Below are positions 1 to 10,255 of a DNA stretch of 64,000 nucleotides, one piece after another (the first letter of the stretch is position 1; each line of letters opens with the position of its first letter). The translations under genes and the position numbers were made by a program. The notes under the pieces were generated by a model. The model was not told the DNA's origin. It was given only the letters and a program-made list of their open reading frames with translations, and searched no databases. This DNA comes from Microvirga flavescens (GTDB taxonomy: Bacteria; Pseudomonadota; Alphaproteobacteria; Rhizobiales; Beijerinckiaceae), in contig NZ_QMKH01000005.1 in the NCBI RefSeq assembly GCF_003290125.1, forward strand, positions 241,942 to 305,941. Reading direction: 5' to 3'.

Positions 1-1
1 C

Positions 2-2206
2 GGAACGACAGCGCAGGTTCTCTATGACGAGAGCCAGTTCATCCGCGCTTCCATCGACGGCGTGCTGCACACGCTGGTCGAAGGCATCATCCTCGTCATT
101 CTCGTGATCCTGCTCTTCCTGCGCGACTGGCGCTCGACCATCGTCGCGATGGTGGCGATCCCGGTTTCGATCATCGCCGCCTTCATGGTGATGAGCTTCT
201 TCAACGCTTCCATCAATGTGCTGACGCTGCTCGCCATCGTGCTCGCCATCGGCATCGTGGTCGATGACGCCATCGTCGAGATCGAGAACGTGCATCGCCG
301 CATCGAGGAAGGGCAACCGCCGCTTCTCGCCTCGTTCGACGGCGCGCGCGAAATCGGCTTCGCGGTCATCGCCACAACCGCGACGCTCATGGCGGTGTTC
401 GTGCCCCTCGCTTTCATGACCGGCAACACGGGCAAGCTGTTCCGCGAATTCGCCATCACGCTCGCCGCGTCGATCTTCTTCTCCGGCGTCGTGGCGCGCA
501 CGCTGACCCCGATGCTCTGCTCCAAGCTCATGGTGCCGGCGCATGGCCGCATCCAGACGATGACAGAGCCTCTCTTCACCAAGATGAACGATGGCTATCG
601 CTGGCTTCTGTCGCGAGCCCTGCGCGCGCCCGTCCTCATCCTGGCCATCGGCTTCGGAGTTTCGCTCGCCGCGTACGGTCTGTTCCAGATGGTGCCGAAG
701 GAATTCTCGCCCACCGAGGATCGGGGCGCCATCATCGTCAGGCTGCAGGCGCCGGAAGGCGCGAGCCTCGACTACACCCGCGACCGGGTGAAGGAAGTCG
801 AGCGCGCGCTCATGCCGTTGCAGCAGGAGGGCATCGTGTCCTCCATGCTGAGCCAGGTGGCTCCGGGGTTCGCACGGCCTTCGCCGGTGAACGAAGGCAT
901 CGTGATCGTCCGTCTCGTGCCGTGGGAGGACCGCACCGTCAGCCAGCAGGATCTGGTCCGCCAGATGACGCCGAAGGTGTCGAACTTTCCAGGCGCGCGC
1001 GTGTCCATCGTCAACCCGCCCTCCTTCGGCGGCGCGGGCGGGTTCGGGCAGCCGATCCAGTTCGTTCTCGGCGGTCCCGACTACGAGACCATCCGCGGCT
1101 GGCGTGACATCGTCATGCAGAAGGCCCAGGAGACCGGCCGCTTCGTGAACATCGATTCCAACTATCGCGAGTCGCAACCCGATATCAGAGTGCAGATCGA
1201 CCGCCACCGCGCCGCCGATCTCGGCGTCTCGGTCGAGGACATCGGGCGCACCCTCGAATTGATGTTCGGCGAGAGCGAGGTATCCACCTTCGTCAGCCGG
1301 GGTGACGAGTACCCCGTCATCATGCGCGCAAGGGCCGAGGACAGGGCGAGCCCCAACGACCTGACCAACACCTTCATCCGTGCGGCCAACGGTGATCTTG
1401 TTCCGCTCTCCTCGTTCGTCTCCCTCTCGGAATCGGCCGCGCCGCAGGCTCTCAACAGGTTCGATCGCCTGCGTTCGATCACGATCCAGTCTTCGCTTGC
1501 TCCCGGAACCTCCATTGGCGAAGGCCTCGAGATCCTGCAGCAGATCGTGCGCGACAACCTGCCGCCAGAGGTGCGCATCGGTTACACCGGCCAATCGAAG
1601 GACTTCCTGGATTCGACCGGCGCGATCTACATCACCTTCGCGATGGCGCTGCTCGTGGTGTTCCTCGTGCTCGCGGCGCAGTTCGAAAGCTGGATCAACC
1701 CGTTCATCATCATGCTCACGGTGCCGCTCGCCGTCACCGGCGGATTGCTAGCCCTCGTCCTGACGGGGCAGACGCTCAACATCTACAGCCAGATCGGCAT
1801 GATCCTGCTCATTGGCCTCATGACGAAGAACGGCATTCTGATCGTCGAATTCTCGAACCAGCTGCGTGAGCAGGGACTCTCGGTGCGCGATGCGGTGATC
1901 GAAGCGTCCGTGCTGCGTCTTCGCCCGATCCTGATGACCTCCATCGCCATGATCGGCGGCGCGATTCCGCTCGCCTGGTCCACCGGCGCGGGCGCTGAAG
2001 CGCGCAGCGCCATCGGTTCCGTGATTGTCGGCGGCGTCACCGTCTCGACGCTCCTGACCGTTGTCGTGATCCCGGCAATCTATCTGCTGCTCGGCGGCTT
2101 CACCAAGCCATCGACCTATGTCAGCGAATTGCTCGACAAGCTGCGCGCTGAAACAGGCTCGACGCCGCATGGCGAACGCGCGCCGCCCCGCCAACCGGCG
2201 GAGTAA
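2..2206 (+). CDS. RND-family efflux transporter, inner-membrane subunit (5' partial)
   Basis: The reading frame is open from the first bases of the window, so the N-terminal part (roughly 300 residues of a protein of about 1030) lies outside. It is a proton-driven tripartite efflux pump of the AcrB/MexB superfamily. The TM4 aspartate pair is visible as VVDDAIVEIEN at about residues 85-95 of the fragment, and the TM10 region TKNGILIVEF holds the conserved lysine of the proton relay. The C-terminal block LRLRPILMTS followed by STGAGAEARSAIG is typical of hydrophobe/amphiphile exporters. A periplasmic porter domain lies between the two membrane bundles. The substrate cannot be told from the sequence. 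The adaptor and outer-membrane channel genes would be expected upstream. Family assignment is secure. Confidence 0.95.
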   Translation, partial: GTTAQVLYDESQFIRASIDGVLHTLVEGIILVILVILLFLRDWRSTIVAMVAIPVSIIAAFMVMSFFNASINVLTLLAIVLAIGIVVDDAIVEIENVHRRIEEGQPPLLASFDGAREIGFAVIATTATLMAVFVPLAFMTGNTGKLFREFAITLAASIFFSGVVARTLTPMLCSKLMVPAHGRIQTMTEPLFTKMNDGYRWLLSRALRAPVLILAIGFGVSLAAYGLFQMVPKEFSPTEDRGAIIVRLQAPEGASLDYTRDRVKEVERALMPLQQEGIVSSMLSQVAPGFARPSPVNEGIVIVRLVPWEDRTVSQQDLVRQMTPKVSNFPGARVSIVNPPSFGGAGGFGQPIQFVLGGPDYETIRGWRDIVMQKAQETGRFVNIDSNYRESQPDIRVQIDRHRAADLGVSVEDIGRTLELMFGESEVSTFVSRGDEYPVIMRARAEDRASPNDLTNTFIRAANGDLVPLSSFVSLSESAAPQALNRFDRLRSITIQSSLAPGTSIGEGLEILQQIVRDNLPPEVRIGYTGQSKDFLDSTGAIYITFAMALLVVFLVLAAQFESWINPFIIMLTVPLAVTGGLLALVLTGQTLNIYSQIGMILLIGLMTKNGILIVEFSNQLREQGLSVRDAVIEASVLRLRPILMTSIAMIGGAIPLAWSTGAGAEARSAIGSVIVGGVTVSTLLTVVVIPAIYLLLGGFTKPSTYVSELLDKLRAETGSTPHGERAPPRQPAE

Positions 2207-2219
2207 CGTGCGAGATCTT

Positions 2220-2723
2220 CTATCGATAACCCGCCTCGAAATGTGAGGCGGCCATCAATATCCTTGGTCGGTCACTAACCACGAGATCATCAGGTAGGTC
2301 GGCGACATTTCTTAGTGAATCCATTGGAACATTAGGACCAAGTTCGACCCAATGGACCAAAGAAAGCTCTCGCCCGCGAGCAATCTGATCGTAGACGTTT
2401 CCAACAAAGACAGGCTCGCTCAGTATCGGGATGCCGTTCAGCTCCTTGCTGACGAGGCGATCATAGGTTGCCTTCAGATTTTCGTCGCTTGCGAGGATGA
2501 CGGTTCCTGCAACATTGAGCATAGATGGATAAACCGTTCCATCCGGCTCTCTTCGCGAGAGCAGTACCAATGTCTGACCACCCCTCCTTAGTAGCGGGAC
2601 GACGACGAACGTGACAGTCACCATGAGGCGCGCGATGGCATGAAAGACTGGGCTTGGTAGGAAACCTGGCTCCAGTGCATTCAAGCGCTCGCAAACTTCG
2701 GTTAGATCGTGTGGCGCATCCAT
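2220..2723 (-). CDS. Nudix-like domain protein with a degenerate Nudix box
   Basis: A 167-residue protein starting at ATG 2723 (MDAPHDLTEV). The middle (VTFVVVPLLRRGG, then LVLLSRREPDGTVYPSMLNVAGT) resembles the first strands and substrate loop of a Nudix fold. The segment where the Nudix box should lie (from GTVILASDEN to SKELNGI) lacks the REUXEE glutamates that bind metal, so hydrolase activity is doubtful. It is convergent with the RND gene, only 13 bases away. Base composition is near 50% GC by eye, clearly below its neighbours, which suggests recent acquisition. A 7-bp inverted repeat (2231-2237 with 2245-2251) sits inside the 3' end of the gene. An in-frame extension to 2837 would overlap the upstream gene and is not preferred. 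Confidence 0.55.
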   Translation of the reverse strand: MDAPHDLTEVCERLNALEPGFLPSPVFHAIARLMVTVTFVVVPLLRRGGQTLVLLSRREPDGTVYPSMLNVAGTVILASDENLKATYDRLVSKELNGIPILSEPVFVGNVYDQIARGRELSLVHWVELGPNVPMDSLRNVADLPDDLVVSDRPRILMAASHFEAGYR

Positions 2724-2739
2724 CCGAGTTTTCGTTCGA

Positions 2740-3471
2740 TCAATTGAAGACGTAACGCGCACCAATGCGCAGCTCATGCCCATCGATGTCGCTGGCGCGG
2801 ATTGCAGGGGCGTTGTCGCCATAGCGCGAGCGGGCATCCCCGAGGCGCGTGTAGCGATAGCCGAGATCGATCTTGATGCTGTGCGTGATGTCGAAGGCGA
2901 CGCCCGCCATCAGTGCCCAGATGAAAGAGGTGTCGGTGCGCGCGTTAAGCAGGGATATACCGGTGAAGGCTCCGTCTGCCCCGTAAAGCGCCCGCTCGGA
3001 GGCCTCGATGCGGTTGCGGCTGAAGCCGATGCCCGCGCCGATGTAAGGCGTGATGCCCGCTGCAACAGGCAGATCGACATAGGCGTTCGCCATGACGGTC
3101 GTCGCGTAAAAATCCGCGCGGTCGACAGCGGTTGAACCCGCACCGAAGCGCGTTCCTTTGTAGGAGGCCTCGAACCTCTGATCGACAGCGACCTCAGCGC
3201 GGAACCACGGGCTGAACTGATAGCCGACGCCAAGACCGGCGGAGATGTTCCGGTCGAAGCGGGCGTGACTCACAGACGGCACGCCGCCGAAGCCATAGGT
3301 GCGCTGCTTGTGGGGTATCGATTGGGCGAGCGCGCCGATATCTCCGCGCAGGTACCAGCCCGAGCCGATCTCATCCTCGGCCTCATCGAGAACCGGGGCG
3401 GGCGGCAGGTCGGCGGCCAAGGCATAAGCGCCGACGAGATTGATCGTCAGACCGGCAAGAATGAGCTTCAT
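2740..3471 (-). CDS. outer-membrane beta-barrel protein (Omp25/OmpW-like porin fold)
   Basis: A 243-residue protein that begins with a signal peptide (MKLILAGLTINLVGAYALA, cleavage before ADLPPAP). The start of the mature protein is typical of small rhizobial surface proteins. The rest alternates polar and hydrophobic residues in beta-strands (AGLGVGYQFSPWFRAEVAV, AYVDLPVAAGITPYIGAGIGF, IKIDLGYRYTRLGD) and ends in an aromatic C-terminal strand (LRIGARYVFN) of the type recognised by the BAM machinery. It is therefore placed in the outer membrane as an 8-stranded barrel. An upstream in-frame GTG is possible, but the ATG at 3471 places the signal peptide correctly. The Nudix-like gene follows 16 bases downstream on the same strand. 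The specific function is unknown. Confidence 0.8.
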   Translation of the reverse strand: MKLILAGLTINLVGAYALAADLPPAPVLDEAEDEIGSGWYLRGDIGALAQSIPHKQRTYGFGGVPSVSHARFDRNISAGLGVGYQFSPWFRAEVAVDQRFEASYKGTRFGAGSTAVDRADFYATTVMANAYVDLPVAAGITPYIGAGIGFSRNRIEASERALYGADGAFTGISLLNARTDTSFIWALMAGVAFDITHSIKIDLGYRYTRLGDARSRYGDNAPAIRASDIDGHELRIGARYVFN

Positions 3472-3615
3472 CGAGCGCACGAAAAACAACTCCACATCGA
3501 CAGGCCGCGCGCCCATGAGAGCCGCGTGGCCTGTTACTATGGAGCGAAGTGCTTAAAGGCTGCTTAACCTTAACGGAGGGTTGGCGACGCTGATGGGTGC
3601 GCATCGCCCTCGCCG

Positions 3616-3646
3616 CAAAACAAAAGCGCGGCCCTTGAGGCCGCGC
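3616..3646 (-). terminator. rho-independent terminator of glmM
   Basis: An 8-bp GC stem (3626-3633 with 3639-3646, loop of 5) lies 26 bases past the glmM stop codon. On the minus strand it is followed by TTTTGTTTTG. Confidence 0.7.
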
Positions 3647-3671
3647 CATCATTGTTCCGGTCGGGCCTGCC

Positions 3672-5012
3672 TTACGCCGCCGCGCGGGTCAGGGCCTCGA
3701 CCACGTCATCGACGACTCGCAGAACGAGATCGTGATCGTCCCCCTCCGCCATGACGCGGATGACCGGCTCGGTGCCGGATGGGCGAATGACGAGGCGACC
3801 TTGCTTACCGAGGCGCTCGCGCGCGGCGTCGATGGCGCTGACGACGGAATCGTTGGTCAACGGCTGGCCGGACTTGTAGCGCACGTTCTTGAGGATCTGC
3901 GGCAGCGGCTCGAAGCAATGGCAGACTTCCGACACCGGTTTGTCGAGGCGCTTGACCACGGAGAGAAGCTGCAGGGCCGCAATCAGCCCGTCCCCGGTCG
4001 TAGCGTAGTCGGACATGATGATATGGCCGGATTGCTCGCCGCCGAGGTTGAAACCGTGGTTGCGCATGTGTTCGAGAACGTAACGGTCACCAACAGAGGT
4101 GCGCACGAGATCGAGTCCCATGCCACCCAGGAAGCGCTCAAGGCCGAGATTGGACATGACGGTCGCGACGATGCCCGACTGGCTCAGCAGGCCGTCCTCA
4201 TGCCAGGCGCGTGCGACGACGGCCATGAGCTGATCGCCATCCACCACCTGGCCCTTCTCATCGACGATGATGAGGCGATCGGCATCGCCATCGAGCGCGA
4301 TGCCCACATCCGCGCGGGTCTCGCGCACCTTCTGCACCAGCGCATCTGGCGCAGTGGAGCCGACCTTGCGGTTGATGTTGAAGCCGTCCGGCTCGACGCC
4401 GATGGAAATGACTTCCGCCCCCAGCTCCCACAGCGTCTCGGGAGCGGCCTTGTAGGCCGCGCCGTTGGCGCAATCAACGACGATGCGCATGCCTTCGAGA
4501 TCGACATGACGCGGCAGGGTGCGCTTTGCGAATTCGATATAGCGGGCGACGGCGCCCTCGATGCGCCGTGCGCGACCGATGGCGGCGGGAGAGGCGAGAC
4601 GAGAAGTGAGATCCTCGTCGAGAAGGGTCTCGATCTCGTGCTCGACTTCGTCCGAGAGCTTGAAGCCATCGGGGCCGAACAGCTTGATGCCGTTGTCCTC
4701 ATAAGCGTTGTGGGAGGCAGAGATCATGACGCCGAGATCGGCGCGCATGGAGCGGGTGAGCATGGCGACCGCCGGCGTCGGCATCGGGCCGAGCAGCAGC
4801 ACGTCCATGCCGACTGAGGTGAAGCCGGCCACCAGCGCGTATTCGATCATGTAGCCGGAGAGCCGCGTGTCCTTGCCGATCACCACCCGGTGGCGGTATT
4901 CGCCGCGCTGGAACAAAAGCCCCGCCGCCTGCCCGACCTTCAGCGCCAGTTCCGGCGTGATGACCCCATTGGCGCGGCCGCGAATGCCGTCAGTTCCAAA
5001 GTATTTACGCAC
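3672..5012 (-). CDS. glmM: phosphoglucosamine mutase
   Basis: This enzyme converts glucosamine-6-phosphate to glucosamine-1-phosphate, the step before UDP-GlcNAc synthesis for peptidoglycan and LPS. With a GTG start at 5012 the protein is 446 residues, the normal family length, and opens with [12 protein letters not shown], the family signature. A GGAGAAGAG ribosome site lies a few bases upstream, which decides this start over an ATG at 5126. The phosphoserine loop is ISASHN (Ser100 is the likely phosphorylated residue), the metal loop is DGDADR at 241-246, and the phosphate-binding end is [11 protein letters not shown]. It lies downstream of ftsH on the same strand, as in other alphaproteobacteria, but a terminator separates the two. 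Confidence 0.95.
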   Translation of the reverse strand: MRKYFGTDGIRGRANGVITPELALKVGQAAGLLFQRGEYRHRVVIGKDTRLSGYMIEYALVAGFTSVGMDVLLLGPMPTPAVAMLTRSMRADLGVMISASHNAYEDNGIKLFGPDGFKLSDEVEHEIETLLDEDLTSRLASPAAIGRARRIEGAVARYIEFAKRTLPRHVDLEGMRIVVDCANGAAYKAAPETLWELGAEVISIGVEPDGFNINRKVGSTAPDALVQKVRETRADVGIALDGDADRLIIVDEKGQVVDGDQLMAVVARAWHEDGLLSQSGIVATVMSNLGLERFLGGMGLDLVRTSVGDRYVLEHMRNHGFNLGGEQSGHIIMSDYATTGDGLIAALQLLSVVKRLDKPVSEVCHCFEPLPQILKNVRYKSGQPLTNDSVVSAIDAARERLGKQGRLVIRPSGTEPVIRVMAEGDDHDLVLRVVDDVVEALTRAAA

Positions 5013-5180
5013 GTTGCTCTTCTCCGGGCTCGGTTGCGCCTTCGCGCCGTTCAAGTGTTTCAAAGCAATCTCCATGACTCCGGTCAAGGATCCGGCCGGC
5101 ATTCCCCCATCACAAGTGATGAGCAAATATTACAACGAAGAAGCGAGGCCGTTGTGCCAAGGCATTCTTTGACGGGAGGT

Positions 5181-5212
5181 AAACAAAACGCCCGCCTGGT
5201 GGGGCGGGCGTT
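5181..5212 (-). terminator. rho-independent terminator of ftsH
   Basis: A 10-bp perfect stem (5187-5196 with 5203-5212, loop of 6). Read on the minus strand it ends in TTTTGTTT and starts 28 bases past the ftsH stop codon. Confidence 0.8.
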
Positions 5213-5239
5213 CGGTTTCATGGGGTTATTGATACGATA

Positions 5240-7159
<1,920 letters not shown>

Positions 7160-7222
7160 CGGATCAGGTCTGCCCCAGGGCGAGATAATGCGGGAGGAAT
7201 AGTTCCCCACGCTGCTGTGTTC

Positions 7223-7251
7223 AATGTAGGCACGCGTTTCTTCCTTGCCAA
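7223..7251 (-). promoter_or_regulatory. putative ftsH promoter, possibly heat-shock type
   Basis: On the minus strand the sequence reads TTGGCA, 17 bases, TACATT. The preceding C gives CTTGG and the -10 context is CCTACATTG, which resembles alphaproteobacterial sigma-32 (RpoH) sites as well as sigma-70 sites. The leader to the ftsH start would be about 57 bases. Transcription start data are needed to confirm it. Confidence 0.45.
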
Positions 7252-7326
7252 GGGAATGCGGCAGGGGTGCGGCACGAACGGGTGCGTTTGGCCAAAGATT
7301 TGGCGAAGAAGGTTTATTTTGGCGGC

Positions 7327-8343
7327 TTAGCCCTTGTCGGGCCGCCCGCGCCGGCGCGGCGGCTCCGGGGCAATCGTAAGCCGCCCGCGCCTGTCGAGGG
7401 CAAGGACCGCGCCGGCGACCGTCAGGCGAAGCGCCCTTCCCTCCGCAATGGCCCCGCGCAAGCGCTCAAGGCAGGCTTCAAGCCGCTCCAGGCGGTGAAA
7501 ATCCGGTTCCAGCCCGGCCTTCGACAACAGGAGCATCAGCACCCGCAGGGCGATTTCGAAGGGCTCTTCGCCGAGAACGGCGGCGGCAAAAGCGCGCTCC
7601 TCCTGCGACCATCCGCGCAAGAAGGCCTCCCGCGCCTTGGTGTCGAGGGCCTCCTCCGCCCTTCCCGCCCGCGCGGCGAGGCGGGCGAGCCGCTCGGCGG
7701 TCAGCCCCTCCTTCGCGAGGTCCGGCAGCACCTTGCGCCAGCGCACCCGCGCAAAGCGTTCATTGGCGTTGGAGGGGTCGATGATGAAGGCCCACCCTTC
7801 CTTCTGGCACCGCACGACGAGGTCGGCCTTGCCGATGTCGAGAAGCGGGCGCACCAGATGCAGGCCGTCAAGGTCTCGCGCTGCCCGCATTCCGGCAAGC
7901 CCCGCAAGGCCGGAGCCCCTGGCCATGCGCATCAGCACCGTCTCCGCCTGATCGTCCAACGTGTGGGCGGTGGCGATGTGCGATGCACCAACGCGGCGGG
8001 CATGGTTTGCCAGAAGCTCGTATCGAGCCTCCCGCGCCGCTTCCTGCACGCCGGTTTCAGGTTTCTTTCCCCGCCATTCGAGAACAGCGCCGGGAAAGCC
8101 CAGCAACTCGGCCTCGCGGACGACGAAGGCGGCTTCCTTCGCCGATTCAGGCCGCAGGCCATGATCGACAGTCGCGACGAAAACCGGCGGACGTGAAGGA
8201 GAATTCCAGTGAGCGAGAAGATGCATCAGCGCGATAGAATCCGGCCCGCCCGACACGGCGACGACAACGCCCGTCGCGTTGAGGAATGGCGAAAAAAGTG
8301 CGTTCAGGCTTTCGTCCGACAGGGGGTGAGGCGTCGCACTCAT
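7327..8343 (-). CDS. tilS: tRNA(Ile)-lysidine synthase
   Basis: This enzyme modifies C34 of tRNA-Ile(CAU) to lysidine with ATP, so that the tRNA reads AUA instead of AUG. The 338-residue protein has the N-type ATP pyrophosphatase loop SGGPDS at 31-36, followed by [13 protein letters not shown] and [19 protein letters not shown], both diagnostic of TilS. The C-terminal tRNA-binding part is short, as in other alphaproteobacterial forms. It lies between cpoB (19 bases upstream) and ftsH, the conserved order, and is probably cotranscribed with pal-cpoB. Confidence 0.93.
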   Translation of the reverse strand: MSATPHPLSDESLNALFSPFLNATGVVVAVSGGPDSIALMHLLAHWNSPSRPPVFVATVDHGLRPESAKEAAFVVREAELLGFPGAVLEWRGKKPETGVQEAAREARYELLANHARRVGASHIATAHTLDDQAETVLMRMARGSGLAGLAGMRAARDLDGLHLVRPLLDIGKADLVVRCQKEGWAFIIDPSNANERFARVRWRKVLPDLAKEGLTAERLARLAARAGRAEEALDTKAREAFLRGWSQEERAFAAAVLGEEPFEIALRVLMLLLSKAGLEPDFHRLERLEACLERLRGAIAEGRALRLTVAGAVLALDRRGRLTIAPEPPRRRGRPDKG

Positions 8344-8362
8344 GGTCGGCCCCGGCCCGAGA

Positions 8363-9349
8363 TCAGGAGCACTTCACGCGTTTCTGCTCGCGTGCCGAAC
8401 CTTCACGCACCGACGCCGGCGCTTGCGGATATTTGCGGTCGAGCTCCGTGAATACCGCGCAGGCGCGATCCTTCGCGCCGATCGCGTTCAGGGTGACGCC
8501 GAGCTTCAAAAGAGCCTCAGGCGCTTTCGCGGCATTGGGATGGTCGGCGGAAACGTTCAGGAATTGCTCGGCCGCCTCCCGGTGGCGTCCGCGCTGGAAA
8601 TAGCTCTCACCGAGCCAGAAGGTGGCATCCGGCACCAGCTTGTCGCGGGGGTTGGATTGCAGGAAGCGGCGAAATCCCATCTCCGCCTGCTCGTACTGGC
8701 GCTGCGTCAGGTAGCTGTATGCCGTCTCGTATTCGGACCGCGGGTCGCCGCTGCTCGCAGCGGCCACGCTCGGTCCTTGGCGCGACGGGGGCGTAGCGGC
8801 AGGGGCAGTTGCGGGAGATGTCGCAGGAAGAGGCGCGGCGGCATGGCCCGCCTGACTGAGATCGAGCGGGCGGCTGCCGGGCGGCGCGGCCTCATCCTGC
8901 TCGATCAGATCGCCGATCCCGGCGAGCTGGCCGCCGGGAAGCGCCATCGGGCCCGGAGCCTCCGTGGAGGCCAGAGGCGTGGAGGGGGGCGTCGTCCCCA
9001 ACGGAAGCGGCGCGCCGGGAGCCTCCGCCACCGCGCCAGGCTCATAGGCATCGCCCCGGCGCTGCGGTTGGGCCGGAGGCTGGCCGGGCCGCGTCGGCGT
9101 CGTGGTGGAAGGAGCGGGCTTCGAGCCGCCGCGGTTTTCCTGGAAGCGGAATTCCACATCCTCCTGGAACTTGCGCAGTTGCTCCTTGAGCTGGCGGTTT
9201 TCGTATTGGAGCTGCTCGACCTGCCCCGACATTTGACGGAACTGGTTTTCGAGCCGGTTGAGGCGGACGATGGCATCCGCCGCGTCCTGCGCGAAGGCAG
9301 GGGCGGACAATGTCGCAAGGGCGAAGAAGACAATCAGGCGGCGCAGCAT
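8363..9349 (-). CDS. cpoB: cell division coordinator CpoB (YbgF), Tol-Pal accessory protein
   Basis: A 328-residue periplasmic protein that links Tol-Pal function to peptidoglycan synthesis during division. The ATG at 9349 starts a signal peptide (MLRRLIVFFALATLSAPAFA, then QDAADAI). It is followed by a trimerising coiled coil at about 22-70 (LEQLQYENRQLKEQL-type heptads), a long Pro/Ala-rich linker, and three TPR units from about residue 205 (YETAYSYLTQRQYEQAEMGF, then DATFWLGESYFQRG, then APEALLKLGVTLNAIG). The linker is longer than in E. coli. It lies between pal and tilS, as expected. Confidence 0.92.
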   Translation of the reverse strand: MLRRLIVFFALATLSAPAFAQDAADAIVRLNRLENQFRQMSGQVEQLQYENRQLKEQLRKFQEDVEFRFQENRGGSKPAPSTTTPTRPGQPPAQPQRRGDAYEPGAVAEAPGAPLPLGTTPPSTPLASTEAPGPMALPGGQLAGIGDLIEQDEAAPPGSRPLDLSQAGHAAAPLPATSPATAPAATPPSRQGPSVAAASSGDPRSEYETAYSYLTQRQYEQAEMGFRRFLQSNPRDKLVPDATFWLGESYFQRGRHREAAEQFLNVSADHPNAAKAPEALLKLGVTLNAIGAKDRACAVFTELDRKYPQAPASVREGSAREQKRVKCS

Positions 9350-9459
9350 GGGATGAGTACCGAAGGGGTCATTAAACGACCGTGCCGATAACACAAAAGC
9401 GCCGCCACGGCGAGAATGTGGCGGCGCTCGGTTCACGAACAGATTCCGATTTGACAGGC

Positions 9460-9960
9460 TTACGAGCCGGCGCGGGTATCCAGCACCGTCACCGCGCGGC
9501 GGTTCTGAGACCAGCACGAGATGTCGTTGCAGACCGCGACTGGACGCTCCTTGCCGTAGGACACGGTGCGGACGCGCGAGGCCTGGATGCCGCGCGAGAC
9601 GAGATAGTCATGCACGGCCTGGGCGCGGCGGGCGCTGAGCGAGAAGTTATACTCGCGAGTGCCGCGTTCGTCCGCATGGCCTTCGACGACGAAGCTGTAG
9701 TTGGCATAGCGGCTGAGCCACTGGGCCTGCTTGTCGAGGGTGGCGACGGCGGTGGGGGTCAGGTCGGTCGCATCGGTCTCGAAGAACACGCGATCGCCAA
9801 CATTGACGATGAAGTCCTGCGCGCTGCCGGGCGTGCCCGCACCACCGGCTCCGTAGCCCCCGGCCCCATCGGCCATTCCATCTTTGTTGGACGAACACGC
9901 CGCCGCCCCGAGGGCGAGGACGATCGCAGCGGCGAATTTGACGGCGCGCAACGTCATCAT
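9460..9960 (-). CDS. pal: peptidoglycan-associated lipoprotein Pal
   Basis: An outer-membrane lipoprotein of 166 residues that anchors the outer membrane to peptidoglycan and is moved to the septum by TolQRAB. The start at ATG 9960 follows AAGGAG by 9 bases. The lipobox LGAAAC places the lipidated cysteine at residue 22. A Gly/Ala-rich tether follows, then an OmpA-like domain with FVVEGHADERGTREYNFSLS and SARRAQAVHDYL, the diaminopimelate-binding core. In this genome pal is separated from tolB by two opposite-strand genes, so it must be transcribed from its own promoter in the 9961-10255 gap. A TATAGA -10-like hexamer (10011-10016, minus strand) was seen there, without a clear -35. Confidence 0.96.
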   Translation of the reverse strand: MMTLRAVKFAAAIVLALGAAACSSNKDGMADGAGGYGAGGAGTPGSAQDFIVNVGDRVFFETDATDLTPTAVATLDKQAQWLSRYANYSFVVEGHADERGTREYNFSLSARRAQAVHDYLVSRGIQASRVRTVSYGKERPVAVCNDISCWSQNRRAVTVLDTRAGS

Positions 9961-10255
9961 GGCACAATACTCCTTACACATACGTCTGCCGAACGTTGTG
10001 TTTTCTATAGCGGGTCGATGGTTAAGGGAGGGTTCCGTCAACCTTGATGAGGGGTTGCGAAAAAGGGTGAATCGCACCCCGATCGCAAAACTTGAGCGTA
10101 AGGTTAATCGGCAGTGAATAAGGCAAAGAGGTGGCGGAATATGCTTTTTTCCCCAACCGCTTGAGCGGCGGTGAACGGGAAGGAACGTCACGGCACTGCA
10201 CGAGTGCCGAACCTAGAGGGATGGCGCGAAATCGGCCCTCGTGCGTTATTGCAGC

